Assembly (NCBI GenBank): GCA_019424645.1
Contig: JAHYZB010000081.1
Span: 1 to 34,726 of the forward strand
From: Oxalobacter formigenes
Lineage (GTDB): Bacteria > Pseudomonadota > Gammaproteobacteria > Burkholderiales > Burkholderiaceae_D
DNA length: 34,726 bases
Reading direction: 5' to 3'
Made by a program: the position numbers and the translations under genes. Shown here in pieces: positions 25,931-34,726 of the stretch (within the stretch, counting starts at the first letter, position 1; the number at the start of each line of letters is the position of its first letter). The notes under the pieces were generated by a model. That model saw nothing but the letters and a program-made list of their open reading frames with translations. It was not told the origin of the DNA and made no database searches.

Positions 25931-26743
25931 TTATTGCTCCGTTTTCTTTCTGTCCGCTTCCGCTTTTGCCGCATCCTCTCTCGCTTTTTTGTCGCGTCTG
26001 GATTGCGTTTCGGCTTTCTTCTGTTCGACTATTTTCTGGCGTTCCTGTGAGGTTTCGATTTTTTCTTCATACTTCTGGACGTTTTCCGCCCGCTCCGCCG
26101 GGGTCATCAGGTTGCCGGAATGCTTTTGCCCCGGAGAGGAAGTTGTGCCTCTGGCGGCAGCAGCCCGTTCCGCTTCCCTTTTTTCAACCCGTCTGACCCG
26201 TTCTTCATGTGCCTTCACGTTTTCAGCCCGCTTCGGCGCATCGGCAATCTCGTCAGCCTTGCGTTTATCGAGAGCCAGATCACGCTGGCGAACGTCTTCA
26301 CTGCGTTTGAAACGTTTGGCTTCCACCTCAAGCGCGTGCAATTCCTTCAAATCGACCCGTTTGGTTTCAAGTACCCTGTCGTAGCATTGATAGACAAGAA
26401 ACTTCCTGTTGCAGTCCAGCTTGTCATTGAAAAGGCGTGCCTCGACGTTCTCTTTCTCGATACTGACGATTTCAAGAACCTTGTCGGCTTTATCGACTGA
26501 ATCGATGGAACCTGCCGGAAAAACTTTCAGTATGGCGGCGACTTCCGGACTCGTTTTCACTTTTTCCAACATGCTGCCCTTCGCGACACTGGCCGCATCC
26601 GCCGCATAAAGCGGCGCCAGCCCAAGTGAAGGCCAGAGCAAAATGCCAAGGACAGCAACCGGCAGCACCACTTTCAGCATGCCTGGGAAGCCGCGACGTT
26701 TCGACTGTTCCGGTTGTTTGCCCAACCCGTTGAAAGAATCCAA
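25931..26743 (-). CDS. Membrane-anchored coiled-coil protein of unknown function
   Basis: A 270-residue protein with a single hydrophobic segment at about residues 22-48 (signal anchor or long signal ending near LYAADA). A conserved-looking block around DKADKVLEIVSIEKENVEARL includes two cysteines (LDCNRKFLVYQC) and is followed by a long, highly charged helix likely to form coiled coil. Two imperfect repeats are seen: KRAENVKAHEERVRRVEKRE and ERAENVQKYEEKIETSQERQ. The start is a TTG at 26743 with GAGGGG six bases upstream; no ATG fits better. It stands alone and is probably periplasmic, tethered to the inner membrane. No family name can be given. Confidence 0.75.
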   Translation of the reverse strand: MDSFNGLGKQPEQSKRRGFPGMLKVVLPVAVLGILLWPSLGLAPLYAADAASVAKGSMLEKVKTSPEVAAILKVFPAGSIDSVDKADKVLEIVSIEKENVEARLFNDKLDCNRKFLVYQCYDRVLETKRVDLKELHALEVEAKRFKRSEDVRQRDLALDKRKADEIADAPKRAENVKAHEERVRRVEKREAERAAAARGTTSSPGQKHSGNLMTPAERAENVQKYEEKIETSQERQKIVEQKKAETQSRRDKKAREDAAKAEADRKKTEQ

Positions 26744-27227
26744 AAGAAACCCCTCGAATACAAATGAGATGTGAAACCGTTCAAAAGAAGAATTTTACCA
26801 TCAAAGGGAAATTCACCCGCCCGATTTTACCGACATTCTTCGATTCCATATGGGAATCGCCCATACAAGGATCAAGCTTTTGTCAGGACACGGCCAAAAT
26901 ACCGGCGACAAGCACAGCCATGATTTTCATGACCGATAAATTACCATTTATTCAAATACTTGCAATAGGCACAGACTTGTCAAACCAGGCACATCGTGCA
27001 ATTTCAAAAGGCAAAATGTACTGAATAAACAACGTCTTCAAGAGGAAATATTTAAAAACACCACCCCTGCAAGCTTACATTTGCGCATGCTCAACAGTCC
27101 GTCAATACAAGCTTTCTACACTCATCTGCAGTACGTCGGTTCTGTTCCGTTCGGGAACGCCTTTTCCGGGACGATCCTTTTTTTAAACACCTGTCTTTTC
27201 AGGGACAGTCAAACTGCGAGGCTTTCG
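26744..27227. other. Intergenic region between divergent genes
   Basis: Nothing coding is supported: the frame at 26764-27024 has no ribosome site and an unremarkable product. The promoters of the coiled-coil gene (leftward) and of the repeat autotransporter (rightward) must lie here, but no convincing -35/-10 pair was found for the latter. Confidence 0.4.
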
Positions 27228-29453
27228 ATGAAAAAACCCCTGCTTGCGTTACTGGTCGGCATGTTGTTCATACCTGTGACGTCCACACTGGCGGAAACGA
27301 TTAATTATGACGGTTCCGATCCGGGATTGCTGCGGCCTGATCCGACCAGCTCCTCTGTAACCAACAGCCTTTACCCTTTCCCATCACTTTCCGGCAATAT
27401 CGTCAACGTGACCGGAGGTTCTCCGGCTTCCGTTTACGGTGCCGTCACTACCGGCTCGTCTGACGTGACAGGCAATACCGTCAATTACAGCAACGTTTCG
27501 AACGCGGTCATTTACGGTGCCTACAGCCAATCCGGAAATGCCGTCAACAATACCGTCGTCTTTAAAAGTGGAAGTACCATCGAGGTTTATGGCGGAGCCA
27601 CCGACACCGGAAACGCCATCGGCAACAGTGTGACGGTGGATGGCGGCTCTGTTCACCTGCGTGTATATGGTGGATATGTCGATTCTTTCGGAACTGCCAC
27701 TGGCAACACCGTCAACATCGCCGACGCGACCATCGGTACCGAAGTTCATGGCGGCTCGGTTGAACTGGGCGATGCAACCGGCAATACCGTCAACGTGAAC
27801 GGAGGCAATACCAGCGGCGCAAACATCATCGGCGGTTATACCGATAACGGCAATACGTCCGGCAACACCGTCAATTTCAATGCCGGCTCAGCCACCAACG
27901 TTTATGGCGGCAACAGTGACGCGAGCGGAAGCTCCAGCAACAATATCGTCAATGTCTCCGGTGGCACGATTACCGGTGACGCCTTCGGCGGCCTGTCCGG
28001 CACGGCCAATGCAAACGGCAATACCGTCAACGTGACAGGAGGAACATTAACCAACGTCAAAGGTGGCGTGAGTTCCGGTGCAGGCACCGCCACCGGCAAT
28101 ACGGTCAACCTTGCAGCCGGAACCATCACGGGAGCGGTTTGGGGCGGATCGTCCACATCGGGAGATGCCTTTACCGGCAATACCCTGAATGTGTCCAGCC
28201 GTTTTACCTTCACCGACCTGAAAAACTTCCAGAACCTCAATTTCAATTTGCCTGGCGACATCCAGACCAACGACCCGGTCATCACCGTCACCACGGCTGA
28301 TCTTGGAGGTGCCAGCACAGTCGGCAGCATCAATATGGCTGCCGGTGGCGGCAGCTTTGCCAATGGCGACACCGTCACCCTGATCCGCTCGGGCTCTGCC
28401 ATCGGCGGCAGCCTCGCCAGCAACAAGGCACAGGGAACCAAAGGCCTCGCCCTGCTGTATGACTGGGACTTGCAACTCAATAACGGAAACAATGACCTGA
28501 CTGCCACCCTGGCCGGCACGTCGGCAAATCCTCAATCCCATGCAGTTCTGATGGGACGTTCCTCCGAGCTCGCCCTGTTGAAACAGGGGGGCGACCTGCT
28601 TTCCGGTCTCGCCCTGGAAAACATGATCGCGAGTGCCAAATCAGGCAACAAAGGCTTTATCGCCATGCAGGGCGGACACAACCGCTACAAGGCCGGATCG
28701 CATTTCGATCTAGACAGCTTTACCGGGCTTATCGGTGCGGCATGGGGCAATAAATTCAATGCCACGACCGACGTCAATGCAGGCGTATTTTTCGAAGCCG
28801 GTACCGGCAGCTATGACAGCCACAACAGCTTCAACAATCTGCCTTCAGTCAAAAGTGACGGCGATACGCATTACTACGGCGGCGGTGTCATGGCCGAGAT
28901 CAACTTCAACAACGGCTTTTCCGCAGACGCCGCTCTCCGTGCCGGACGGGTCAAATCCGACCTGAAAACCGATATCTGGTCCGGTGGCCAGCGCGCATCC
29001 TATGACGACATATCAAGCACCTATTACGGTGCGCACATCACGGGCGCATACAAATGGGCCATCAACCAGCAGGATTCGCTGAATACTTATGCACGCTACA
29101 GCTGGACCCACGTCAACAGCAATAATGCCAGCGTACTGGGCGACAATTTCCAGTTCGACAGCGCTGATTCCCATCGCGTCAGGATCGGTACGAAATACGC
29201 CAGAACGTCCGGCGCATTCATGCCGTATGCGGGTCTGGCATATGAGTATGAGTTCGACGGCAAATCCAAAGGTTCCGTATATGGTTACAATATCAAGGAC
29301 GCCGATCTGGGCGGCAGCACCTTTGTCGGCGAACTGGGTTTGTCATGGTTGCCGACAAACAGGGACAACCTCCGCCTGAACGTCGCTGTTGAAGGTTTCG
29401 CGGGAAAACGTGAAGGTGTCGTGGGTTCAGTCCGGATGGATTACCGGTTCTGA
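27228..29453 (+). CDS. Autotransporter with tandem GNTVN-type repeats
   Basis: A type Va autotransporter of 741 residues. The ATG at 27228 has GAGG six bases before it and opens a standard signal peptide (KKPLLALLVGMLFIPVTSTLA, cleavage before ETIN). The passenger carries about 11 repeats of 22-30 residues with GNTVN/NNTV cores and VYGG turns, expected to stack as a beta-helix. The barrel occupies about the last 270 residues and ends MDYRF, a normal C-terminal Phe. The barrel is clearly related to that of the gene at 10494-12337 (for example YEYEFDGKSKGSVYGYN against WEHEFDGESNAQVYGFD). No protease triad or RGD motif was seen; an adhesin role is likely but inferred. No homopolymer tract is present near its start, unlike its paralogue. 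Confidence 0.92.
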   Translation: MKKPLLALLVGMLFIPVTSTLAETINYDGSDPGLLRPDPTSSSVTNSLYPFPSLSGNIVNVTGGSPASVYGAVTTGSSDVTGNTVNYSNVSNAVIYGAYSQSGNAVNNTVVFKSGSTIEVYGGATDTGNAIGNSVTVDGGSVHLRVYGGYVDSFGTATGNTVNIADATIGTEVHGGSVELGDATGNTVNVNGGNTSGANIIGGYTDNGNTSGNTVNFNAGSATNVYGGNSDASGSSSNNIVNVSGGTITGDAFGGLSGTANANGNTVNVTGGTLTNVKGGVSSGAGTATGNTVNLAAGTITGAVWGGSSTSGDAFTGNTLNVSSRFTFTDLKNFQNLNFNLPGDIQTNDPVITVTTADLGGASTVGSINMAAGGGSFANGDTVTLIRSGSAIGGSLASNKAQGTKGLALLYDWDLQLNNGNNDLTATLAGTSANPQSHAVLMGRSSELALLKQGGDLLSGLALENMIASAKSGNKGFIAMQGGHNRYKAGSHFDLDSFTGLIGAAWGNKFNATTDVNAGVFFEAGTGSYDSHNSFNNLPSVKSDGDTHYYGGGVMAEINFNNGFSADAALRAGRVKSDLKTDIWSGGQRASYDDISSTYYGAHITGAYKWAINQQDSLNTYARYSWTHVNSNNASVLGDNFQFDSADSHRVRIGTKYARTSGAFMPYAGLAYEYEFDGKSKGSVYGYNIKDADLGGSTFVGELGLSWLPTNRDNLRLNVAVEGFAGKREGVVGSVRMDYRF
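27393..28199 (+). repeat. About 11 tandem coding repeats (GNTVN type)
   Basis: Imperfect units of about 66-90 bases each begin with codons for (G/N)N(T/S/I)VN, recurring as GGCAATACCGTCAA and close variants. They are protein-level repeats in the passenger. Near-identical DNA cores could allow recombinational change of copy number. Confidence 0.75.
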
Positions 29454-29471
29454 CCCAATTGAAAGAAACAG

Positions 29472-29497
29472 AAAAGGATGCTTCGGCATCCTTTTTT
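29472..29497 (+). terminator. Intrinsic terminator of the repeat autotransporter
   Basis: GGATGC-ttcg-GCATCC is a stable UUCG-type tetraloop hairpin preceded by four A and followed by six T, 18 bases after the stop at 29453. Confidence 0.9.
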
Positions 29498-29601
29498 ATT
29501 GAACAGGACCGGATTGCAAAACCGGCAGAATCATATGCTCATTCTGCTTCCAGACAGGTCTTCAATCGCCTTCCTGACGGACGATCAGGCCATAAAAAAG
29601 A

Positions 29602-29622
29602 CGCATCCCTTTTGGGGATGCG
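29602..29622 (-). terminator. Intrinsic terminator of the Pmp-like autotransporter
   Basis: CGCATCCC and GGGATGCG pair around a short loop; on the minus strand the stem is followed by a run of T (29600-29594). It lies 25 bases beyond the stop at 29647. Confidence 0.85.
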
Positions 29623-29646
29623 CCAGGAAAAAAACAATATTGCCTG

Positions 29647-32600
29647 TTACTGGAACTGATGTCCGACTGTCAGCATGGCACCTCGTGAACTGGAATCGCT
29701 GGATTTCTGGTATCCGACCCTCAGTCCAAGGCTGGTATTGCCTTTCTGGACGTCAAGTCCGAGCGTTCCTGCCCATGACGTGCTATCCATGATTTCGGTC
29801 ACAAGAGTGTCGCCTGTTCCCACTCCCGGAACACTGACCCGTGTCGTCGCGTCCTTGTCTCCGGCTGTCGGGATGAAGCTGATGTCGAGTTTCGGCTTGA
29901 CCGTCCATCCACTGGATGACAGGAAGTTTCTGGACAACGTCACCCCGATCGGGAATTGCCACAGGTTCATGGTATCGCTGTCTGTCCTGAAGACGATACC
30001 GGCATCGTTTCTGGTGTTGAATCCGTCGGTCTTGACGTTCAGGTACCGTACCCCTGCATGAGGCATGATATCGGCATAATCGGTATTGAACCGGTGTTCG
30101 CCCCTGACGCCGACTGTCCAGACGCTGGTGTCAATATCGGCTTTCAGATTGCCGCCCATATTGGCCGCCATGTTCTGCTTGAGCTCGTTGTCACCTTTCA
30201 TGTAACCGATATCGGCCACAAGATTGGTGTTTTGGGTATTCCAGCCTCCATACAGGTTGATACCGTAGGTGTTGTAATCGTTTTTCGTGTAGTTGAAATC
30301 ACCTTCCGATTTGCCTTCACCCTTGCCGAAACTCAAGGCTGCACCGGCACGGACCTGACTGTTTTCTCCCTGTTTCCAGGTATAGTCGCTTCCCACCATG
30401 AGGCCCCCGAAGTCGTTTTTGGTATTGGCATTGAAGGCGCCTGCATGGATGTCGCCGCTCTTGGTGTTTTTGTAAAGCAGGCTTGCCCAAAGGTCGGCTC
30501 CTTCCTTGTGCAAGGCTGGCGCGCCTGACTGGCTGACGTTGCTTGCCAGTGACAGGTGGTCATGCAGCGCCTGATTGATGCTGTCGCTGGCTCCGATGGT
30601 ACTGTTTTGGACACCGGCTGCGATGGCGATCATGCTCGCCCCGTTGACAGTACGGGCGGCATCGCTGTGTGCAAGGTAGCCTTCGTCTGCCGCTCTGGAC
30701 AAAAAGGCGATACCCGCGTTGGACGCATGGGTGTCATTGACGCCTATACCGTCACCATTGACGCTGGTTCCATCTGCCGCCCAGATGCGGTTCATCGTGT
30801 TGTAAGGCATGATTCCGGGGAAAGCGTCCTGTGCCAGATTGGCAGTTGCGTCGACAGTGACTTTGCCGTCAGTGTTTGTCATGGTCAGTTTCCCGATCAT
30901 GGCGTCTGTCGAGGTCAGGTTTTCTCCGCTCCAGCCTCCTGTCGTTATGTCTGCTGTTCCGGAACCACCGGTAAAGCCGTCCAGAATGGTGGTTTCACTT
31001 CCGACTTTGGCGTTGGCGACATGCAGGGCAGCCTTGGCATCCACGGTCGCTGTGCCACCTTCACTTGTGATGGCGGCTTGGTCGCCCAGACGGGAAGCGT
31101 CAACGACAAGCATGGAGTTCGCGGCGAAAATGGCTTTGTTCGAGTCAACGGTTTTGTCGTTATCAACGGAGTCTCCAGTCAGGCTTCCGTCGACCTTGAT
31201 GCCGCCTTTACTCGTATCCAGTGTCATCGGAGCCCTGACTGCCAGAGCTGCCGTAATGTCACCGGCTTCCCATTTTCTGCCGGTTTTTTCAAATTCGGAT
31301 TTGGCCCAGCTGGCGTTGTCATCTCCCAGGACAAGAAGTGAATTCTGACCAACAACGAGTTTGCCGTCGACAGTGTTTTCAGTGGAGAATTTGAACGCCG
31401 CTTCAGAAGCTCCGTCTATTCCTTCTCCGTCCTTCCATGCCGGATCAAGGAAAAGGGTTGCCCCATTCAGTTGTGCCCTGGCCACAGTCAAAGTTCCTTT
31501 TGAGGTACTGTCCCCTACGGTGATGGTGTTGCCTGACGCTGCGGTCAGTTCGTTCACGCTGGCATTCCCTGCCACGGCCAGTTTGCCTGTATCGGAAAGA
31601 CTGACGCTGTTCGCTTGCAAGCTCGCTCCGCCTGCAATGCTGACAGCTCCCGTATTTCCGGTAACTTCCAGTGATGTCGTGTTCAATGCGGCTCCCCCTG
31701 CCACATTGACGGCACCTGCCGTGCTGATGGCAGCCTTTTCAGTACCGTCTCCCTTGATGGTCTGGGTTCCTCCGGCAATATTGACGATAGTGCCTTCAGT
31801 TGCAACGATGGTTCCGGTCAGCTGACCATCTTTACCTGTTGTCGCACTACCCAGATTCAAGGCAGATCCTGCTTCGTTCAGCGACACGGCAACAGCCTGT
31901 TGTTTGCCTGTGCCGTCTGCGCTCTGGACAAGCTCGCCTCCGTCACCTGCCAATGTCAGGCTGGCTCCTTTCGTGACAGCAAGGTCTTTAGCTGTACCCA
32001 TGTCCAGTGCACTCACACCCAGACTGCCTGCAACGCCTACTGTTTGATCACTGCTGCTGGTGGCATCACCCACGACAAGGGTCTTATTTGCGGTCTCTCC
32101 CCTGACTTCGGTGAGAACGACTCCGCCTGTCGCCTTGGCCAGCTCTCCAACATCGACTTTGCTGACTTTGTTGCCACTGATATCGACCAGAGTTCCTGTC
32201 ATTTCGATATGGGTCACGGCTGGGCTCGCTGAATTATCCACCTGCGTCGGCAGCTGGATACTGTCTCTGACACTAGTGACATAGTCCAGATTGTATTTGC
32301 TGTCAGACAGGGAAAGGGTTCCACCTTTGTACCCTACAGTGATGTCGTCTCTTGTTCCGCCTGTCGCTTCGGTGGTCCCTGCTGCGTTCAGGCCCTCTTT
32401 CATGACCTGACTCGACGTGGTTTTCAATACGCCGGTGTCGGTCAGGTTAATGGTAGAACCGGCTGCGATGGTAGCGGTATCCAGGGTGCCCCCCGTCACA
32501 TTGATGGCGCCGAAGCCTTTGTTGACGTTAGCCGCGTTTAACGCTCCTCCCTTGATATTGACAGTACCTGTGTCACCCGAAATACCGCCGTCGAGTGTGG

Positions 32601-34611
32601 TTACGCCCCCGGCGATATTGATCGTACCCAGGTTATGGATATCGTTCTTCGCGACTTTTTCTGGTGTTCCTGCAGTATTGCCGGAAAATGTGTTGACGCC
32701 AGACAGGGTAACAGTTGCGTTTTCCGAATTGTAAATCGCCCCGCCGTTTTCGCCCGCGCTGTTGTTCGTGAAGGACGTATCGGCAATCGCGACAGCAGCA
32801 TAATTTCCTGCCTTGTCCATCAATCCGTCATTGTAAATCGCTCCCCCCTTCTGACCGGCAATATTGCCGTCAAACTGCGCGCGCCCGATATGTACGGCTG
32901 AAGGCGTGCCCATACTGCTATAGAAGCTGTTTCTGATAGCTCCGCCATTTTCTGCTGCCGTATTGGCCCGGAAAACGGAATCGCTTATGTCCAGCGCGGC
33001 CCCTGTGTTATTGGCTACGTCCCCTTTTCGGGTATCGATAGCTCCCCCTCCGGCCGTATTGGACTCGTTTCCGGTAAAGGTCGATTTCGCGATAACGGTT
33101 TTGCTTTCCGCGCCCAGGAACATGGCACCACCGCCATCGCCATCGCTATCGCCTTCAACCTTGTTACCGGTAAACGTCGAACCTGTGACATTGCCCCCTT
33201 CAAGATTGAATATCGCGCCGCCCGCCTTGGCTTCATTATCGGCAAATGCGGAGTTGGCTATATTGAGCTGTGAGCGATTGATATTGTCTTTTTTCTGCTG
33301 CTCGTTCCGCAACAGAACCGTAATGGCACCGCCAATGTCAGCCTTGTTCGCGGTGAAACTGGAATGGTCAATGTCAAGCGTTACAGCACTGACTGCAATC
33401 GCAGCGCCTGCTCCCCCGGCCCCTGTTACCCGGTTTCCGGAAAAAACCGAATCCCGTATGGAAGAAGCATCCACGTCACTGGACGTGTTTTTGATCATGA
33501 TCGCGCCGCCCTGACCGGACACTTCGTTGGAAGTGAACTGTGAACCGCTTACCGATACCGGCGCATCCAGTGAATAGATAGCGCCACCGTTTCCACCAGC
33601 CTTGTTGCCATCGAAAACGCTCTTGTTGACGTCAAGCGCAATCATATACGGTTTTTCAGAGGTTTTCGGATCGCCCTTGACGTAAATGGCGCCACCCAGC
33701 GCTTTTGCCGTCTTGTCCGTTGCCGCTTCACTGACACCCGTGGCTTCATTATTTCTGAAAACCGAATTGGATACCGTCACTTTAAGATTTTCTTCGCCTC
33801 CCCATATTCCGCTACGCACATACAGTGCGCCGCCGTAAGAATAAGCATCCTTGTTTGCCACCGTCGTCTTGTTGCCTGCGAAAGTGGAATTGACAATGTC
33901 TCCCCCAACACCCCAAAGAGAAACCGCGCCGCCAAAAGAAGCTCCCGGACCACTCGGATCATTGCCGTCCACTTTGACATTTTCGCCTGCATTATTGGTA
34001 AACGCCGAATTGGAAACGGAAATCTGGCCATGTGAGTGATAAATTGCCGAACCTTCTGTCTGGCGTTCAGAAGTAGCCTTGTTTCCAGTGAAATCCGAAC
34101 CGCCTACAGTCAGCCTGGATCCAGTGACACCAATTGCCGATCCATAAGCGCCATTTTGAACTCCCAAATCGGTCGTGGCATTGTTCGTGAAATGCGAATT
34201 GGCCACACTGACGTCAACCCCCATGGAAGCGATACCAATAGCGGTTGGCCCCCCTCCTGCATCAGTTTCTGTCAGGGTATTGTTCCGAAAGTCGGAATTC
34301 GTCACCGTCAGGGATGTCGTGTCCGATGTCGAGACACTCACCAAGGCGGCTATCGGGGCATTTTGCGGGACCGTTATCGTATTGTCCGCGAACGTTTCGC
34401 CGGTTACCGTTTTAGGGCTTGGATCAAGCTCTGGTTGTTCGGCAGCCATAGCGACGCTCCCCACCCCGGCCATGCCGAAAATCGCAGCCACTGCGGCCAG
34501 CATGACGGCATTTTTTACGCTTTTTGCCTTGCCATATGACATCTTGTTCTCGTCACATACCATATAGACACCGCGCACATCATTCCAGACCACCTTGAAT
34601 ACCCGATTCAT
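29647..34611 (-). CDS. Large ESPR autotransporter with Pmp-like GGAI/FxxN repeats
   Basis: A 1654-residue autotransporter. Residues 1-25 (MNRVFKVVWNDVRGVYMVCDE) form an extended signal peptide region of the type seen in large type V proteins, followed by a hydrophobic core ending near VAMAAEQ. Residues from about 60 to 690 hold some 12 units with GGA(I/L/V/M) and (S/T)xFxxN motifs, such as SVFDGNKAGGNGGAIYS, the signature repeat of chlamydial polymorphic membrane proteins. A second, Thr/Gly-rich region with NIAGG-like rungs follows, and the barrel covers about residues 1370-1654. The ATG at 34611 has GGAGG five bases upstream. It likely acts as a surface adhesin, inferred from architecture. 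The protein ends HQFQ, with Gln after the aromatic residue, which departs from the usual barrel end. No frameshift or homopolymer switch was found. Confidence 0.94.
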   Translation of the reverse strand: MNRVFKVVWNDVRGVYMVCDENKMSYGKAKSVKNAVMLAAVAAIFGMAGVGSVAMAAEQPELDPSPKTVTGETFADNTITVPQNAPIAALVSVSTSDTTSLTVTNSDFRNNTLTETDAGGGPTAIGIASMGVDVSVANSHFTNNATTDLGVQNGAYGSAIGVTGSRLTVGGSDFTGNKATSERQTEGSAIYHSHGQISVSNSAFTNNAGENVKVDGNDPSGPGASFGGAVSLWGVGGDIVNSTFAGNKTTVANKDAYSYGGALYVRSGIWGGEENLKVTVSNSVFRNNEATGVSEAATDKTAKALGGAIYVKGDPKTSEKPYMIALDVNKSVFDGNKAGGNGGAIYSLDAPVSVSGSQFTSNEVSGQGGAIMIKNTSSDVDASSIRDSVFSGNRVTGAGGAGAAIAVSAVTLDIDHSSFTANKADIGGAITVLLRNEQQKKDNINRSQLNIANSAFADNEAKAGGAIFNLEGGNVTGSTFTGNKVEGDSDGDGGGAMFLGAESKTVIAKSTFTGNESNTAGGGAIDTRKGDVANNTGAALDISDSVFRANTAAENGGAIRNSFYSSMGTPSAVHIGRAQFDGNIAGQKGGAIYNDGLMDKAGNYAAVAIADTSFTNNSAGENGGAIYNSENATVTLSGVNTFSGNTAGTPEKVAKNDIHNLGTINIAGGVTTLDGGISGDTGTVNIKGGALNAANVNKGFGAINVTGGTLDTATIAAGSTINLTDTGVLKTTSSQVMKEGLNAAGTTEATGGTRDDITVGYKGGTLSLSDSKYNLDYVTSVRDSIQLPTQVDNSASPAVTHIEMTGTLVDISGNKVSKVDVGELAKATGGVVLTEVRGETANKTLVVGDATSSSDQTVGVAGSLGVSALDMGTAKDLAVTKGASLTLAGDGGELVQSADGTGKQQAVAVSLNEAGSALNLGSATTGKDGQLTGTIVATEGTIVNIAGGTQTIKGDGTEKAAISTAGAVNVAGGAALNTTSLEVTGNTGAVSIAGGASLQANSVSLSDTGKLAVAGNASVNELTAASGNTITVGDSTSKGTLTVARAQLNGATLFLDPAWKDGEGIDGASEAAFKFSTENTVDGKLVVGQNSLLVLGDDNASWAKSEFEKTGRKWEAGDITAALAVRAPMTLDTSKGGIKVDGSLTGDSVDNDKTVDSNKAIFAANSMLVVDASRLGDQAAITSEGGTATVDAKAALHVANAKVGSETTILDGFTGGSGTADITTGGWSGENLTSTDAMIGKLTMTNTDGKVTVDATANLAQDAFPGIMPYNTMNRIWAADGTSVNGDGIGVNDTHASNAGIAFLSRAADEGYLAHSDAARTVNGASMIAIAAGVQNSTIGASDSINQALHDHLSLASNVSQSGAPALHKEGADLWASLLYKNTKSGDIHAGAFNANTKNDFGGLMVGSDYTWKQGENSQVRAGAALSFGKGEGKSEGDFNYTKNDYNTYGINLYGGWNTQNTNLVADIGYMKGDNELKQNMAANMGGNLKADIDTSVWTVGVRGEHRFNTDYADIMPHAGVRYLNVKTDGFNTRNDAGIVFRTDSDTMNLWQFPIGVTLSRNFLSSSGWTVKPKLDISFIPTAGDKDATTRVSVPGVGTGDTLVTEIMDSTSWAGTLGLDVQKGNTSLGLRVGYQKSSDSSSRGAMLTVGHQFQ
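32600..34100 (-). repeat. Pmp-type GGAI/FxxN repeat region
   Basis: About 12 imperfect coding units of 30-60 codons in the passenger combine a (S/T)xFxxN motif with GGAI or a close variant. The limits are approximate and the DNA is diverged between units, so these are protein-level repeats. Confidence 0.65.
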
Positions 34612-34658
34612 ATTGCCTCCACCAAAAAAATATAAATGATTGTTTTTCCGTCTGATTT

Positions 34659-34687
34659 TTTAAATCCGGCCGGCAAAACGGCGACAA
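34659..34687 (-). promoter_or_regulatory. Candidate promoter of the Pmp-like autotransporter
   Basis: TTGTCG (34687-34682) and TTTAAA (34664-34659) are 17 bases apart on the minus strand, about 50 bases before the ATG at 34611. The surrounding sequence is AT-rich. Confidence 0.4.
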
Positions 34688-34726
34688 AAAATTACTTGGA
34701 ATCAATTTTTATTGGTAAATGTTAGT

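Noticed and set aside
26757..26784. Promoter-like TTGAAC/TGTATT pair before the coiled-coil gene
   Set aside because: The start point would fall on the ribosome site, leaving no usable leader.
27393..28199. Regular repeats resembling a CRISPR array
   Set aside because: The units are imperfect, in frame, and encode GNTVN beta-helix repeats of an autotransporter; spacers are also repetitive.
1..34726. Mobile elements, tRNA and rRNA genes
   Set aside because: No transposase, integrase, terminal inverted repeats, tRNA cloverleaf or rRNA sequence was recognised on either strand.

Overview
The window looks like a piece of a Gram-negative, probably betaproteobacterial (Burkholderiales-like) chromosome. 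Support: a tripartite RND pump with an outer-membrane lipoprotein, four type V autotransporters, one of them with the extended signal peptide region (ESPR) known from beta- and gammaproteobacteria, and lipoprotein and Sec signals throughout. Genus is not determinable from the sequence alone; a host-associated member of Oxalobacteraceae or Sutterellaceae would fit but is a guess. No rRNA, tRNA, IS element or CRISPR array was seen.

Layout. (1) 1-4583, minus: the first ~1527 codons of a very large, AT-rich gene that runs off the left edge, with an N-terminal transglutaminase-like domain, a DUF4011-like segment and a superfamily 1 helicase core. It resembles large helicase-nuclease proteins of defence islands and looks compositionally foreign. 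(2) 5062-6447, plus: rclA, a reactive-chlorine-response flavoprotein reductase. (3) 6688-10092, plus: a subtilisin-type (S8) serine protease autotransporter, followed at ~10135-10375 by a decayed second copy of the rclA 3' end. (4) 10494-12337, minus: an autotransporter whose signal-peptide coding region contains an 18-base poly-C tract; as given, the gene is out of frame with its start codon (phase OFF). (5) 12949-22042, plus: mdtA-mdtB-mdtC and an OprM/NodT-type outer-membrane channel, one complete drug-efflux operon. (6) 22183-26743: small accessory genes: a secreted surface-adhesin-E-like protein, an MBL-fold hydrolase, a secreted hypothetical protein, a scar in which the 5' end of a poxB-like gene is joined to an inverted, frameshifted relic of an autotransporter barrel, a carboxymuconolactone-decarboxylase-like protein and a membrane-anchored coiled-coil protein. 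(7) 27228-29453, plus: an autotransporter with about 11 tandem GNTVN-type repeats. (8) 29647-34611, minus: a 1654-residue autotransporter with ESPR and Pmp-like GGAI/FxxN repeats.

Together the window is dominated by the cell surface: four secreted autotransporters, one of which could process others, plus an efflux pump and a redox-stress enzyme. The most notable observations are the poly-C phase switch, two gene relics showing repeated ectopic recombination among autotransporter and rclA paralogues, and the truncated helicase with a transglutaminase-like N-terminus at the left edge.
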